Shown piece by piece: positions 19,942 to 21,101 of a DNA stretch of 21,101 bases. This DNA is from a virus, in the IMG/VR virus record IMGVR_UViG_3300046750_000304, positions 1 through 21,101 of that record; one strand, 5' to 3'. The notes under the pieces are model-generated. The model was not told where the DNA came from. It did not search any database and saw only the letters and a program-made list of their open reading frames with translations. The number at the start of each line of letters is the position of its first letter. Position 1 is the first letter of the stretch. The translations under genes and the position numbers were made by a program.

Positions 19942-21101
19942 ATGGCAACATTCTTTGATAGGTTAAGGTCTATAATAACCAGTAAATCCCAAAATACAAG
20001 TGAACAATATAACCGAGCAATTTATAATTGGCTCGGCAATACTATTGTTTGGAATAGTGAAAATGATGAAACCTATATAAATGATGGTTACAGAAAAAAT
20101 GCAACTATTTATTCAATTGTAAATATTATTACTAAGGCGGCATCTACAATACCCTATCACATTTATCGTAAGGTAAATGACAATAGCTATAAAAGATATA
20201 AGGCAATGAGTAGTGGTATTGCTGACCCTAATGTTATGCTTAAATCTAATATGTTAAAAAAACACGCTCTTGTTGAGCTTGAGCATACTGATTTACATAA
20301 ACTATTAGAGCGACCAAATCCAGCTCAATCCTATGCAACATGGATTACAGAAATGATAGCATTTGGTAAATTAACTGGTAACCGATACATCTATGGTATT
20401 GGCCCAGAAACTGGTGATAATATTAATAAATATACTGAGCTTTACATTATGCCCAGCCAGATTATGGAAATAAATTCTGGGGGTATAATGAAGCCAGTTG
20501 AATCATATACTATTGAGTATAATGGTACATACCATATACCAGCTGACCAAATGTGCCATATAAAAGATTTTAACCCTTTTTATGATGGTACTGGTTCACA
20601 TCTTTATGGTCAATCACCTCTAAAAGCTGGTTTACGTTCAATGACTACTAACAATGAGGCGACAGAAAGCGGAGTTAAATTTTTACAAAACCAGACAGCT
20701 AGGGGTTTATTAATGAGTGATGAGGGTGATTTAAATGAGGTACAAGCTCAACAATTAAAAGATAAATTTAGGAAGGAGCATCAAGGTAGTAAAAAAGCTG
20801 GTGATATTATTATAACTCCAAAAAAATTATCATGGGTTAACTTTGGTTTAAATGCTAGTGATATGAGTTTAATTGAGCAATATAATGCATCAATAAAAGA
20901 TTTATGTAACATCTACAATGTGCCAGTACAATTATTAAATAATACTGAAAGCTCAACATATAACAATATGAAAGAAGCTAAAAAGGCATTATATCAAAAT
21001 TGTGTTATTCCTGAGTTAATGAAAATACAAGATGAGTTAAATAGGTGGTTAGCTCCAATGTATGGTGATGATATTTGTATTGAATATGACTTTAGTGTTA
21101 T
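19942..21101 (+). CDS. Portal protein, HK97 family (3'-partial)
   Basis: The frame opens with an ATG at 19942 and stays open to the window edge, giving 386 residues, so the gene is cut at its C-terminus. The N-terminal part (MATFFDRLRSIITSKSQ) is typical. The conserved layout includes GYRKNATIYSIVNIITKAAS near the start, then LHKLLERPNP, GKLTGNRYIYG, MPSQIMEI, DQMCHIKDFNP and GQSPLKAGLRS, and later GVKFLQNQTARGLL and YNVPVQLLNNTESSTYNNMK. This is the HK97/SPP1-like portal family ('LL..PNP...W..E......GN.YI', 'P...L'). The ring of twelve portal subunits docks the terminase at the head vertex. It follows the terminase genes in the standard order, and further head genes are expected beyond the edge. 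Confidence 0.92.
   Translation, partial: MATFFDRLRSIITSKSQNTSEQYNRAIYNWLGNTIVWNSENDETYINDGYRKNATIYSIVNIITKAASTIPYHIYRKVNDNSYKRYKAMSSGIADPNVMLKSNMLKKHALVELEHTDLHKLLERPNPAQSYATWITEMIAFGKLTGNRYIYGIGPETGDNINKYTELYIMPSQIMEINSGGIMKPVESYTIEYNGTYHIPADQMCHIKDFNPFYDGTGSHLYGQSPLKAGLRSMTTNNEATESGVKFLQNQTARGLLMSDEGDLNEVQAQQLKDKFRKEHQGSKKAGDIIITPKKLSWVNFGLNASDMSLIEQYNASIKDLCNIYNVPVQLLNNTESSTYNNMKEAKKALYQNCVIPELMKIQDELNRWLAPMYGDDICIEYDFSV

Noticed and set aside
1-21101. tRNA, rRNA, integrase, insertion sequence or attachment site
   Set aside because: No cloverleaf-like sequence, transposase or recombinase motifs, or flanking repeats were seen on reading both strands.

Overview
The window is a contiguous piece of a tailed double-stranded DNA phage genome (or prophage) with a siphovirus-like module set. 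All supported genes lie on the + strand. The likely host is a member of the Bacteroidota, probably a flavobacterium. The support for this is very AT-rich DNA (roughly 30% G+C by eye), no Shine-Dalgarno sequences but A/T-only leaders such as ATATAAATTATGG, TAnnTTTG-type promoter boxes, a DUF3127-like single-strand-binding protein, and a tail-hub protein of a kind typical of Bacteroidota phages. No integrase, repressor, lysis gene, tRNA or head gene other than the portal is visible.

Layout. Positions 2-10228 form the late tail module: a 5'-truncated tail fibre ending in an S74 chaperone domain; two small fibre-adjacent proteins; a small coiled-coil protein; two paralogous tail-tube proteins; a tail assembly chaperone pair joined by a -1 ribosomal frameshift; an 812-aa tape measure protein; and a 666-aa tail-hub/baseplate protein with a carbohydrate-binding-like insertion. 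A strong terminator at 10255-10294 closes the module. Positions 10364-17367 form the DNA metabolism module: a small HTH protein, an ERF-family annealing protein, a DUF3127-like SSB, a RecE-like exonuclease, a DnaA-domain-IV-like protein, a VRR-NUC nuclease, a replisome organiser with a possible internal origin, a third PD-(D/E)XK protein, a TOPRIM primase-helicase, and several small unknown genes. Positions 17364-18368 hold two small single-gene transcription units whose promoters are near-duplicates. Positions 18384 to the end hold the packaging module: small terminase, large terminase and an HK97-type portal cut by the window end. The order implies that head genes follow to the right and join the fibre gene at the left edge on a circular or permuted map.

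How the genes work together. The exonuclease and ERF annealing protein with the SSB-like protein look like a Red/RecET-type recombination set. The DnaA-like protein, replisome organiser and primase-helicase look like a replication initiation set, with VRR-NUC and the other nuclease as candidate junction or branch processing enzymes. Tail genes are set out in assembly order: tube, chaperones, ruler, hub.

The most interesting signals are in the DNA itself. First, reading by eye I find no GATC site in the whole window, and synonymous codons appear chosen to avoid it. Second, GCAGC/GCTGC (GCWGC) also appears absent, with Ala-Ala pairs written GCG-GCN or GCC-GCN. Third, a 12-base promoter motif (TTTGTAnnTTTG and close variants) recurs upstream of genes, including two adjacent units with the same 5' leader length and about 85% identical promoters. 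Fourth, the tail chaperone frameshift uses the same slippery heptamer as phage lambda. I see no wholly new defence or mobile system in the window.
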